Origin: Methylibium sp035476815
GTDB lineage: Bacteria > Pseudomonadota > Gammaproteobacteria > Burkholderiales > Burkholderiaceae_C
DNA length: 64,000 nt
Assembly (NCBI GenBank): GCA_035476815.1
Contig: DATILD010000039.1
Coordinates: 1-64,000 of the forward strand
Reading direction: 5' to 3'
Numbering within the stretch: the stretch's first letter is position 1; each line of letters opens with the position of its first letter. Below are positions 51,416-58,379 of this stretch, piece by piece. Below the pieces are notes generated by a model. It did not search any database. It was not told the origin of the DNA and worked only from the letters and a program-made list of their open reading frames with translations. A program made the translations under genes and the position numbers.

Positions 51416-52444
51416 TCAGAGCGTCTGGGGCACGAACCAGTGCCGCGTTCGGTTGATCAGCGCCACCAGCGACAGCATCACCGGCACTTCCACCAGCACG
51501 CCGACCACCGTGGCCAGCGCAGCGCCCGAGTGCAGGCCGAACAGTGAGATCGCCACCGCCACGGCGAGTTCGAAGAAATTCGAGGTGCCGATCAGGCAGG
51601 CCGGTGCCGCGATGTTGTGGGGCAATTTGAGCCAGCGCGCACCCACGTAACCGATGGCAAAGATGCCGTAGGTCTGTATCAGCAGGGGGATGGCGATCAG
51701 CGCAATCACCAGCGGCTGGGCCACGATGGTCTCGGCCTGGAGGCCGAACAGCAGCACCACGGTGGCAATCAGGCCCACCACCGACCAGGGCTTGAGCAAC
51801 TTCACGAACGCGCTCACCGCTGCCTCGCCACCGCGCGAGCGCAGCCATTGCCGCGTAAACACGCCCGCCACCAGCGGCAGCACGACATAGAGCACGGTGG
51901 ACAACAGCAGTGTCTGCCAGGGCACGGCCAGATCGGTCACGCCGAGCAGGAAGGCGGCGATGGGCGCGAAGGCGAAGACCATGATGAGGTCGTTCACCGA
52001 GACCTGCACCAGCGTGTAGTTGGGGTCGCCCTTGGTGAGCTGGCTCCAGACGAACACCATGGCGGTGCAGGGCGCCACGCCCAGCAGGATCATGCCGGCG
52101 ATGTATTCGTTGGCGGACTGTGGGTCCACGAAGGGCGCGAACAGGTACTTGAAGAACAGCACACCGAGCGCCGCCATGGTGAAAGGCTTGATGAGCCAGT
52201 TGATCACCACGGTGAGCATCAGGCCCTGCGGCTTCTTGCCGACGTCGCGCACGGCCGCGAAGTCGATCTGGATCATCATCGGGTAGATCATGACCCAGAT
52301 GAGCACGGCGACGATCAGGTTGACGTGCGCCACTTCAATCGCCGCGATGGCGGCGAAGCTGGCGGGCGTGAGCAGGCCCAGGCCGACACCCGCGAGGATG
52401 CCCAGGCCGACCCAGACGGTGAGGTAGCGTTCGAAGAGTCCCAT
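51416..52444 (-). CDS. arsB: ACR3-family arsenite efflux permease
   Basis: 342 aa with about ten membrane helices. ACR3 signatures: AVLIWVMIYPMMIQIDF, NWLIKPFTMAALG, LGVAPCTAMVFVWSQL (with the conserved Cys needed for arsenite transport) and NDLIMVFAFAPIAAFLLG. It exports arsenite using the proton gradient at the inner membrane. It is 17 bp downstream of the first arsC and is the last arsenic gene of the cluster. The symbol arsB/acr3 is used interchangeably for this family. Confidence 0.94.
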   Translation of the reverse strand: MGLFERYLTVWVGLGILAGVGLGLLTPASFAAIAAIEVAHVNLIVAVLIWVMIYPMMIQIDFAAVRDVGKKPQGLMLTVVINWLIKPFTMAALGVLFFKYLFAPFVDPQSANEYIAGMILLGVAPCTAMVFVWSQLTKGDPNYTLVQVSVNDLIMVFAFAPIAAFLLGVTDLAVPWQTLLLSTVLYVVLPLVAGVFTRQWLRSRGGEAAVSAFVKLLKPWSVVGLIATVVLLFGLQAETIVAQPLVIALIAIPLLIQTYGIFAIGYVGARWLKLPHNIAAPACLIGTSNFFELAVAVAISLFGLHSGAALATVVGVLVEVPVMLSLVALINRTRHWFVPQTL

Positions 52445-52461
52445 GCGGCGATTGTGATGGG

Positions 52462-52965
52462 TCAGCCCTGGGCCAGGCGCCGGGCTTCGGCTTCCAGCAT
52501 CAGGCGGTCGAGCTGGGCCAGGGGCAGGTTCATCAGCAGCTCCAGACGCTGGTGCAGCGCGTGCAAGACCTGCTTGAAGGCATACAGCTGTTCATCGTGG
52601 CTGCCGGTCAGAAGCGTCGGGTCTTCATAGCTCCAGTGCGCGGTGGCGGGGTGGCCTGGCCAGACCGGGCAGACTTCCGCTGCCGCGTCGTCACACAGCG
52701 TGATGATCAGGTCCATGTGTGGCGCTTCGGGCAGCGCGAACCGATCCCAGCTTTTGCTGCGCAGACCATCGGTTCGGATGCCGGCGGCTTGCAACACTTC
52801 CAGTGTCAGCGGGTGCGCAGTCCCGTCCGGGCTGGGTTGGCAACCGGCCGAGTGGGCGCGAAACGTGGGCCCATCCATGTGGTTGAGCACGGCTTCGGCC
52901 ATCAGGCTGCGGGCGGTGTTGTGGTTGCAGAGAAAGAGGATGTGAATGGGGTGCTGGAGGCTCAT
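52462..52965 (-). CDS. arsC: Arsenate reductase, LMW-phosphatase type (copy 1)
   Basis: 167 aa from the ATG at 52963-52965. The P-loop is CNHNTARS (Cys13), a C-x5-R loop with Thr where most ArsC have Ser. Further family segments: RAHSAGCQPSP, GLRSKSWDRF and DLIITLCDDAAAEVCPVWPG, which carries the second redox Cys residues. It reduces arsenate to arsenite, probably with thioredoxin. It is only 4 bp from the second copy, with which it shares the plan but not close sequence. Confidence 0.9.
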   Translation of the reverse strand: MSLQHPIHILFLCNHNTARSLMAEAVLNHMDGPTFRAHSAGCQPSPDGTAHPLTLEVLQAAGIRTDGLRSKSWDRFALPEAPHMDLIITLCDDAAAEVCPVWPGHPATAHWSYEDPTLLTGSHDEQLYAFKQVLHALHQRLELLMNLPLAQLDRLMLEAEARRLAQG

Positions 52966-52969
52966 GGGC

Positions 52970-53491
52970 TCAGGCGCTGGCGGGTTCGGTGGCCGTGACC
53001 AGGCCAATGTCGGTCACTTCTTTCTGCAGCGTCAGACGGCTGAGCTTTTCGATCGGCAGGCACATCAGGAGCGAGATGCGGCGCGAGAGCACGCTGAACG
53101 CATCGTTGAAGGCGCGCTGGCGCTGCTCTTCGGTGCCGGTGGCGGCGGCCGGATCGGCCACGCCCCAGTGGGCCGAGATCGGTTGTCCGGGCCAGACCGG
53201 GCAGACTTCGGCCGCAGCCTTGTCGCAGACGGTGAACACGAAGTCCATCACCGGCGCGTCCGGCGTGGCGAATTCGTCCCAGTTCTTGCTGCGCAGGTTG
53301 TCGGTCCTGTAGTGGTTGCGCTGCAGCAGATCGATAGCCATCGGGTGCACGCTGCCTACCGCGTGGCTGCCCGCGCTGTGGCCGCGGAACCGGCCAGCCG
53401 ACTGCGCGTTGAGGATGGCTTCGGCCATGATGCTGCGCGCCGAATTGCCGGTGCACAGGAACAGCACGTTGTAAACCTTGGGGGTGTTCAT
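52970..53491 (-). CDS. arsC: Arsenate reductase, LMW-phosphatase type (copy 2)
   Basis: 173 aa from the ATG at 53489-53491. P-loop CTGNSARS (Cys13), the canonical form. Also RGHSAGSHAVGSVHP, NLRSKNWDEFATPDAPVMDFVFTVCDKAAAEVCPVWPG. It reduces arsenate. A clear GGAAGG ribosome site precedes it. It lies 29 bp after arsJ. The pair could differ in reductant or substrate affinity. Confidence 0.92.
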   Translation of the reverse strand: MNTPKVYNVLFLCTGNSARSIMAEAILNAQSAGRFRGHSAGSHAVGSVHPMAIDLLQRNHYRTDNLRSKNWDEFATPDAPVMDFVFTVCDKAAAEVCPVWPGQPISAHWGVADPAAATGTEEQRQRAFNDAFSVLSRRISLLMCLPIEKLSRLTLQKEVTDIGLVTATEPASA

Positions 53492-53520
53492 GGGATCGTC
53501 CTTTGGAAGGAATGCAGGAA

Positions 53521-54789
53521 CTAGGGCGTGGGTGAGGGAGATCCGTGGAGCGCCAGGCGCGTGGGCAAGCCCAGCGTCAGCAGCCAGCACACCAGCAGCA
53601 TCAGCGCCGAGCCCACCAGCGCATAGAGCAGGCCGCCCCACTGGTAGAGCAGGCCCGACATCAGCGTGCCGAAGAAGCGGCCCAGCGCGTTGGCGGCGTA
53701 ATAGAAGCCCACGTCTTCGGCCGCTTTCTCGCTGCCGGCGTAGGCCAGGATCAGGTAGGAGTGCACCGAGGAGTTGACGGCGAAGGCGAAGCCGAACAGG
53801 CCCAGGCCGCCGACCACCCACCACTGCAAATTCGGCGCTTCCAGCAGCACGGCGGTGGCGATGCCCACTGGAATCAGCGCCAGCGCCAGCGACCACCAGC
53901 GCGCCTCCGGCACCTCGGCGCTCAGGCCGTCGGCGCTGCGCCTGACGATGTTGGGCGCGAGCGCCTGCACCAGGCCGTAGCCGATGGTCCAGAGCGCGAG
54001 AAAGCCGCCGACCATGGTGAAGGTCCAGCCCTGCGAATACAGGAACACCGGCACGCCGACCACGAACCACACGTCGCGTGCGCCGAACAGCGCCACACGC
54101 GCGGCGGCCAGCGCGTTGATGCCGGCGTTCTTCGCAAACAGTTCCTTGGCCGATTTGGACGCCTTGCTCTTGCCCATCAGTGGCGGCACGAAGCCCACCA
54201 CGCCCGCCAACACCAGCACCAGCAAGCCGGCCATGGCCCAGAGCGCGTGCTGGAAGCCCAGCGCATCGAGCAGCAGGCCGCCGAGGAAAAAGCCGAAGCC
54301 CTTCATGGCGTTTTTGCTGCCGGTGAACCAGGCGACCCACTTGAACAACTGGCCCGAGCCCTGGTTCTTCGCCTGGTCGGCGGTGATCTTGATGGCCGAC
54401 TTGCTGGCGGTCTTGGTCAGGTCCTTGGCCACGCCGCAGATACCTTGCGCCACCACCACCCAGGCCACCGACATGACCGCCGTCCAGGCCGGATTGAGCA
54501 ACGAGAGCAGGGTGAAGCCGGTGATCTGCGTGACCAGGCCCACGGTCAGCATGCGCTGGATGCCGTAGCGCGTGGCCAGCCAGCCGCCGATCAGGTTGGC
54601 CAGCACGCCGGCCGCTTCATAGAGCAGGAACAGGAAGGCCAGCGTGAAAGGCGAATAACCCAGTCGGTAGAAGTGCAGCAGCACCAGCATGCGCAACGCG
54701 CCGTCGGTGAGCGTGAAACCCCAGTAGGCGGCGGTGACGATGGCGTAGTTGCGGGTGGCGCTGCTGGCGCCAGAAGAGACGGTGGTCAT
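53521..54789 (-). CDS. arsJ: Organoarsenical efflux permease ArsJ
   Basis: 422 aa, twelve-helix major facilitator. It is assigned to ArsJ from the typical N-terminus (RNYAIVTAAYWGFTLTDGALRMLVLLHFYRLGYSPF), the segment GVAKDLTKTASKSAIKIT, and the adjacent dedicated GAPDH gene. ArsJ exports 1-arseno-3-phosphoglycerate, which then falls apart to arsenate outside the cell. This gives a route that needs no reduction, alongside ArsC/ACR3. Confidence 0.93.
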   Translation of the reverse strand: MTTVSSGASSATRNYAIVTAAYWGFTLTDGALRMLVLLHFYRLGYSPFTLAFLFLLYEAAGVLANLIGGWLATRYGIQRMLTVGLVTQITGFTLLSLLNPAWTAVMSVAWVVVAQGICGVAKDLTKTASKSAIKITADQAKNQGSGQLFKWVAWFTGSKNAMKGFGFFLGGLLLDALGFQHALWAMAGLLVLVLAGVVGFVPPLMGKSKASKSAKELFAKNAGINALAAARVALFGARDVWFVVGVPVFLYSQGWTFTMVGGFLALWTIGYGLVQALAPNIVRRSADGLSAEVPEARWWSLALALIPVGIATAVLLEAPNLQWWVVGGLGLFGFAFAVNSSVHSYLILAYAGSEKAAEDVGFYYAANALGRFFGTLMSGLLYQWGGLLYALVGSALMLLVCWLLTLGLPTRLALHGSPSPTP

Positions 54790-54796
54790 GGTGAGG

Positions 54797-54821
54797 GCTT
54801 CGACAGGCTCAGCCCGAACGG
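54797..54821. repeat. Dispersed betaproteobacterial palindromic repeat
   Basis: The 25-bp string beginning GCTTCGACAGGCTCAGCCC and ending GAACGGT is one I recognise as a dispersed intergenic repeat in Comamonadaceae and other proteobacteria. It can fold with TTCG/CGAA outer and GGCT/AGCC inner pairs. It lies in the GAPDH-arsJ gap and may moderate arsJ expression. Confidence 0.6.
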
Positions 54822-54846
54822 TGTTGATGCTTGGGCCTGCATGGCT

Positions 54847-55890
54847 TCAGATACCCTGGGCTTCAAGGTGACAAGCCAGATCCACCATGCGCGTGGCGTA
54901 GCCCATCTCGTTGTCGTACCAGGCGTAGACCTTGAGCAGCGTGCCGTCGGTCACCATGGTCGAGAGGCCGTCCACGATGGCGCTGCGCGTGTCGCGCGCG
55001 TAATCAGCACTCACCAGCGGGCGGCTCTCGTAACCCAGGATGCCGGCCAGCGGGCCGTTGGCGGCGGCTTCGAACAGGGCATTCACTTCTTCGGCTGTGG
55101 TCGCGCGGTTGAGTTCGAACACGCAGTCGGTCAGCGAGGCGTTGAGCGCCGGCACGCGCACCGCGTGGCCGTTGAGCTTGCCCTTGAGTTCGGGGTAGAT
55201 CAGCGCGATGGCGGTGGCGCTACCGGTCGTCGTGGGGGCCAGATTGACCATGGCGCTGCGCGCGCGGCGCAGGTCCTTGTGCGGTGCGTCCACCACCAGG
55301 TTGGTGTTGGTCGGGTTGTGCAGCGTGGTGATCTGGCCATGCTTGATGCCAATGGCTTCGTGCACCACTTTCACGACCGGCGCCAGGCAGTTGGTGGTGC
55401 AGGACGCGGCAGTGACGATGCGGTCGCGCGCCGGGTCGTACAGGTGGTCGTTGACGCCGACCACGATGTTCAGCACCTCGCCCACCTTCACCGGCGCCGC
55501 CACGATCACGCGCTTGGCACCGCGGTCCAGGTGGCCCTGGATCGTTTCGGGCGTGAGGAACTTGCCGGTGCATTCGAGCACCAGGTCCACGCCGAGGTCG
55601 CCCCAGGGAATCTCAGCAGCTGTGGCGTATTCGGAAAAGCCCAGGCGCTGATCGTTGATGCGGATGGCGTTGTCGCCCTCGGCGGCGATGTCGGCGCGCC
55701 ATTTGCCCTGCACCGTGTCAAAGGCCAGCAGGTGGGCGGTGGCGGCAGCGCCGCCCTTGATCTCATTCAGGTGCACAACCTCGAGGCGGTTGCCCGCGCG
55801 GGGGTCGATGGCTTCGCGTTCGATCGCGCCGAACGCGGCGCGCAGGGCCAGGCGGCCCATGCGGCCCATGCCGTTGATACCAACTTTCAT
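54847..55890 (-). CDS. ArsJ-associated glyceraldehyde-3-phosphate dehydrogenase
   Basis: 347 aa. Rossmann start VGINGMGRMGRLALRAAF, catalytic Cys164 in TAASCTTNCLAPV, LHNPTNTNLVVDAPHKDLRRARSAMVNLAPTTTGSA and WYDNEMGYATRMVDL. In ars operons this enzyme uses arsenate in place of phosphate to make 1-arseno-3-phosphoglycerate for ArsJ. Sequence features such as HNPTNTN in place of the usual HSYTNDQ set it apart from the glycolytic enzyme. It is the first gene of the second transcription unit, with operator and Pho-box-like sites upstream. Confidence 0.93.
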   Translation of the reverse strand: MKVGINGMGRMGRLALRAAFGAIEREAIDPRAGNRLEVVHLNEIKGGAAATAHLLAFDTVQGKWRADIAAEGDNAIRINDQRLGFSEYATAAEIPWGDLGVDLVLECTGKFLTPETIQGHLDRGAKRVIVAAPVKVGEVLNIVVGVNDHLYDPARDRIVTAASCTTNCLAPVVKVVHEAIGIKHGQITTLHNPTNTNLVVDAPHKDLRRARSAMVNLAPTTTGSATAIALIYPELKGKLNGHAVRVPALNASLTDCVFELNRATTAEEVNALFEAAANGPLAGILGYESRPLVSADYARDTRSAIVDGLSTMVTDGTLLKVYAWYDNEMGYATRMVDLACHLEAQGI

Positions 55891-55943
55891 GTTGACAGGT
55901 CCAGTGAAGGGGAAAAATCGGGAATCAGATCGGGTGCGGACGC

Positions 55944-55959
55944 TTCAATGAATATTGAA
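55944..55959 (-). promoter_or_regulatory. Putative ArsR operator of GAPDH-arsJ
   Basis: TTCAA (55944-55948), six bases, TTGAA (55955-55959). The same TTCAA-N6-TTGAA layout occurs at 58194-58209 in front of arsR. It lies 53 bp before the GAPDH start and overlaps a CAATAT -10-like string on the minus strand. Confidence 0.6.
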
Positions 55960-55973
55960 TTGTCTGGTGTCCA

Positions 55974-55990
55974 TGTGACGAACGTGTGAC
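55974..55990 (-). promoter_or_regulatory. Pho-box-like repeat upstream of GAPDH-arsJ
   Basis: On the minus strand TGTCAC (55990-55985), five bases, CGTCAC (55979-55974): two near-identical hexamers 11 bp apart, as in PhoB boxes. It resembles the site before ppk (TGTCAC-N5-CGTCAT). It partly overlaps a GTGTGACAC/GTGTCACAC palindrome, so another reading is possible. Confidence 0.45.
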
Positions 55991-56009
55991 ACCGTCCGGC
56001 GTGTCACAC
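55984..56009. repeat. 9-bp inverted repeat downstream of arsI
   Basis: GTGTGACAC (55984-55992) and GTGTCACAC (56001-56009) form a perfect stem with an 8-nt loop, 18 bp after the arsI stop. It may end the arsR-arsI transcript, though no T-run follows on the minus strand, or it may be a regulator site for GAPDH-arsJ. Confidence 0.55.
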
Positions 56010-56026
56010 AGCGGCCACGCCGGGGA

Positions 56027-56518
56027 TCAGCGCCCGCAGCAGCCGGCGGCTGACGCCGGAGCTGCTGCCGGACTGCAGCAGGCGTTGGCCGAAGAGGCTG
56101 CGGGCGCTGGCGCGCAGCACGCTGTGGCCGCAGGTGCCGCGGCTTCGTTGAACACGGGGATGTTGCCCAGCGTGTGGAACTGCTCCCAGGCCACGCCTTG
56201 CGGGTCGGTGATCCAGTACTTGTCGCTGCGGGCGTAGCAGCAGGTGGTTTCGCCTTCGTCGAGCAGGGCCATGTCGGCCGCCTGCGCCTGGGCCTTGAGT
56301 GCGCCGAGCTCGTCGGCCGACGACACCTGGATGCCCAGGTGGTCCAGCCCGGTGCTGGTGCCGCGCGTGGAGATGGCAAAGTTCACCGGCGGGTCTTCCA
56401 GCATCCACTTGGCGTAATCGCCTTCGGTGCGGGTGGGCGGCTGGTTGAACAGGGCCGAGTAAAAACCAATGTTCTTGTCCAGGTCGTTGACGTGCAGGTG
56501 GACGTGAAAACGTTTCAT
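56027..56518 (-). CDS. arsI: ArsI-type C-As lyase (VOC family) with Cys-rich tail
   Basis: 163 aa. Vicinal-oxygen-chelate fold dioxygenase. The first 120 residues match ArsI/CadI: FHVHLHVNDLDKNIGFY, YAKWMLEDPPVNFAIS, GLDHLGIQV, and the vicinal Cys pair in TTCCYARSDKYW (Cys93-Cys94) that binds trivalent organoarsenicals. Likely Fe(II) ligands are His5, His60 and Glu112. An added Ala/Pro-rich tail has three Cys-Cys pairs (134-135, 147-148, 160-161). It is 12 bp after the ATP-grasp gene. Confidence 0.9.
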   Translation of the reverse strand: MKRFHVHLHVNDLDKNIGFYSALFNQPPTRTEGDYAKWMLEDPPVNFAISTRGTSTGLDHLGIQVSSADELGALKAQAQAADMALLDEGETTCCYARSDKYWITDPQGVAWEQFHTLGNIPVFNEAAAPAATACCAPAPAASSANACCSPAAAPASAAGCCGR

Positions 56519-56530
56519 CAGAATCTCCAG

Positions 56531-57841
56531 TCAGGCTTGAAAGGGAAGGGGTTCGGGGAGCGTGGCGGCGGCCGGCAGCACCACCACCGGTGAGAAACCG
56601 CCGCCTTCGGTGCGGAAGTTGGTGGTCTGGCCCGACCAGGTGCGCGCGGCCAGCAGCTGCACCTGGCCGCGGTAGGTGTAGGCGCGCAGGTCCAGCTTGA
56701 GCAGCGTGGTCTGGCCGTCCACCGACACCCGCCGTTCGCTGGGCGGCACGGTGGTCTGGGCGACGTAGTCCCCCGCCAGGATCTCGCCCCACACGCGCCG
56801 GGTGAGCTTGTCGCCGCGGTAGGCAGCGCGCGCGCCGAAACCGGCGGCGGGTTTGAAGAACAGGGTGCGCCGCCGGGTCCAGAGGTCATCGGCGTTATCG
56901 ACCGTGACGCGCTGTGTGGCGGGCACCACCTGGCGCAGCACGGCGCGGTCGCTCTCGCTCACCCCCCAGGTTTCGAGCAGCGCGGCGTCGGACAGCGCGA
57001 TCAGGTTGCGTTTGTCGGCGTACAGCGCGTGGGTGCGCGGGTGCGGCGTGACCACAGCCGCGCCGGCGCGGTAGGCCTGTTGCAGCGCATCGTGGCTGCC
57101 GTCCTGCAGGTAGAAGTCGGTCAGGCGGTTGTAGACCAGGTCCACCGGCATGCCGGCCGGCAGGGCCGGGTGCCAGAGCGCACCGTCGCGCCATTGCAGC
57201 TCGCGCGCATCGGCCACCACGGCGATCAGGCCGTGCGCGGCGAACAGCGCGCGCGCCATCTGGAACTCGGGCGCGAGGTACTGCTCGCCGGGCGCGTCGT
57301 CCACGATCAGCACGTTGCGCAGCGGTGCATCGCCGCGCTGCGACTGCCACTCGGCGCGGAACATGGCGACGAACACGTCGTCGAGCCGTTGCAGCGTATC
57401 CGCCGGGTCGAACAATGGCTCGAAGCCCGTGCAGCAGGCGCGGTGCGCCCTCGCCAGCGCGGCGTTGAGCAGGGCGCCGCCAGCGTTGCTGTTGATCTCG
57501 ATCAGCTTGGGCCCGTCGGCGGCGAGGTGGAAGTCGTAGCCCATGAAGACACCGGCCGGGCCCCAGTCCAGCGCCGCGATCGGGTTCGCTCGCGCCAGGG
57601 CCTGGGCGTGCCAGGCGGGCAGGGCGATCACCCGCTCCAGCGTCTGCACGGCCATCACGATCTGCTGCTGCACCCCGGGGTCGAGGAAGACCGCGCTGGC
57701 CGAGAACAGGTGCGGGTGGCTCTTGGCCAGCCGCGCGGTCAGACCGCCGAGCGCCGGGCTGGTTTCCAGTTGCTCGCGCAATCGGTTGGGCTGCAAGGTC
57801 TGGCAGGCACAGCCGAGGTTGAGCGCTTCGGCGAGGTTCAT
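56531..57841 (-). CDS. ATP-grasp-like protein of the ars operon, apparently circularly permuted
   Basis: 436 aa from the ATG at 57839-57841, overlapping the arsR stop by 4 bp. LIEINSNAGG (about 114-122) resembles the metal-binding E-x-N strand of ATP-grasp enzymes, yet it comes before the nucleotide-binding-like stretch FFKPAAGFGARAAYRGDKL (about 328-345) and GDYVAQTTVPPSE. This reversed order fits the circularly permuted ATP-grasp type. VYNRLTDFYL and PRTHALYADKRNL lie between. I know no arsenic function for such a protein; it may ligate a peptide or thiol to a carboxylate. Its position between arsR and arsI ties it to arsenic. Confidence 0.75.
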   Translation of the reverse strand: MNLAEALNLGCACQTLQPNRLREQLETSPALGGLTARLAKSHPHLFSASAVFLDPGVQQQIVMAVQTLERVIALPAWHAQALARANPIAALDWGPAGVFMGYDFHLAADGPKLIEINSNAGGALLNAALARAHRACCTGFEPLFDPADTLQRLDDVFVAMFRAEWQSQRGDAPLRNVLIVDDAPGEQYLAPEFQMARALFAAHGLIAVVADARELQWRDGALWHPALPAGMPVDLVYNRLTDFYLQDGSHDALQQAYRAGAAVVTPHPRTHALYADKRNLIALSDAALLETWGVSESDRAVLRQVVPATQRVTVDNADDLWTRRRTLFFKPAAGFGARAAYRGDKLTRRVWGEILAGDYVAQTTVPPSERRVSVDGQTTLLKLDLRAYTYRGQVQLLAARTWSGQTTNFRTEGGGFSPVVVLPAAATLPEPLPFQA

Positions 57842-58191
57842 GGCGCCGTCCCGCAGTCGGTGCAGCCGGCTTCCACCGGGATTTCGCAGGGCTGGCCGGC
57901 GCAGCAGTGTTCGGTGAGGTAACCGAGCAGGGCGTTCATGCGGTCGAAGCTGGCGCGGTAGATCAGGTGGCGCCCCTGCGGCTCGGCGCTCACCAGATCG
58001 GCGTGGGCGAGTTCCTTGAGGTGGAACGAGAGCGCGCTGGGCGACACCCCCAGCTGTTCGGCCAGGACGCCGGGCGTGAGGCCGTCGGGGCCGGCCACAA
58101 CCAGCGCACGGAAGGCGCGCAGGCGCTGCACCTGGGCGAGCGCGGCCAGCGCGCTCAGGGCCTGGGATTCCAAGGGTGTTGTGATTTCCAT
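57838..58191 (-). CDS. arsR: ArsR-family arsenic-responsive repressor
   Basis: 117 aa. Winged helix-turn-helix (LTPGVLAEQLGVSPSALSFHLKELAHADLVSAEPQGRHLIYRASF). The arsenite site is C-terminal: Cys96, Cys97 and Cys102 in EHCCAGQPCE, close to the Cys95/96/102 triad of Acidithiobacillus ferrooxidans ArsR and unlike the helix-3 CVC site of the E. coli protein. Two further Cys (about 110, 113) follow. An in-frame stop lies two codons before the ATG and no Shine-Dalgarno sequence is visible, so it is probably translated from a leaderless mRNA. Confidence 0.93.
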   Translation of the reverse strand: MEITTPLESQALSALAALAQVQRLRAFRALVVAGPDGLTPGVLAEQLGVSPSALSFHLKELAHADLVSAEPQGRHLIYRASFDRMNALLGYLTEHCCAGQPCEIPVEAGCTDCGTAP

Positions 58192-58192
58192 A

Positions 58193-58210
58193 TTTCAATA
58201 TTACTTGAAA
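58193..58210 (-). promoter_or_regulatory. ArsR operator and -10 region of arsR
   Basis: The palindrome TTTCAA-N6-TTGAAA ends 1 bp before the arsR ATG (minus strand) and overlaps a TAATAT hexamer located 6 bp before that ATG. Bound repressor would block both RNA polymerase and the start codon region. The same core is repeated before GAPDH-arsJ. Confidence 0.65.
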
Positions 58211-58257
58211 CGTGAAATCGATGCCTGTTTTTTTCCATGCCCACACGGGCCGGAGGG

Positions 58258-58274
58258 TGTCATCAAAACTTCAT
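58258..58274 (+). promoter_or_regulatory. Pho-box-like repeat upstream of olsB
   Basis: TGTCAT (58258-58263), five bases, CTTCAT (58269-58274): an 11-bp period as in PhoB sites. It lies in the arsR-olsB divergent region, 105 bp before the olsB start. A good -10 at the expected 10-11 bp distance was not found. Confidence 0.5.
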
Positions 58275-58379
58275 GCCGCTGCCACAGACGGGACATGCGC
58301 TATTCCCAGAATGCAGGTTCATGAACACGAGCACACCGACCACAGCGCCTGCGATGGGCGCATCCACCAGGAGCCTGCC

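Noticed and set aside
57842..58246. Upstream extension of the ATP-grasp protein into the arsR region
   Set aside because: The extension lies out of frame over arsR and is Arg/Pro/Ala-rich. The ATG at 57841 overlaps the arsR stop in the standard ATGA manner.
58275..58310. TATTCC at 58301 as the -10 of the olsB Pho promoter
   Set aside because: It lies 26 bp after the Pho-like repeat rather than the 10-11 bp expected, so it is left unassigned.
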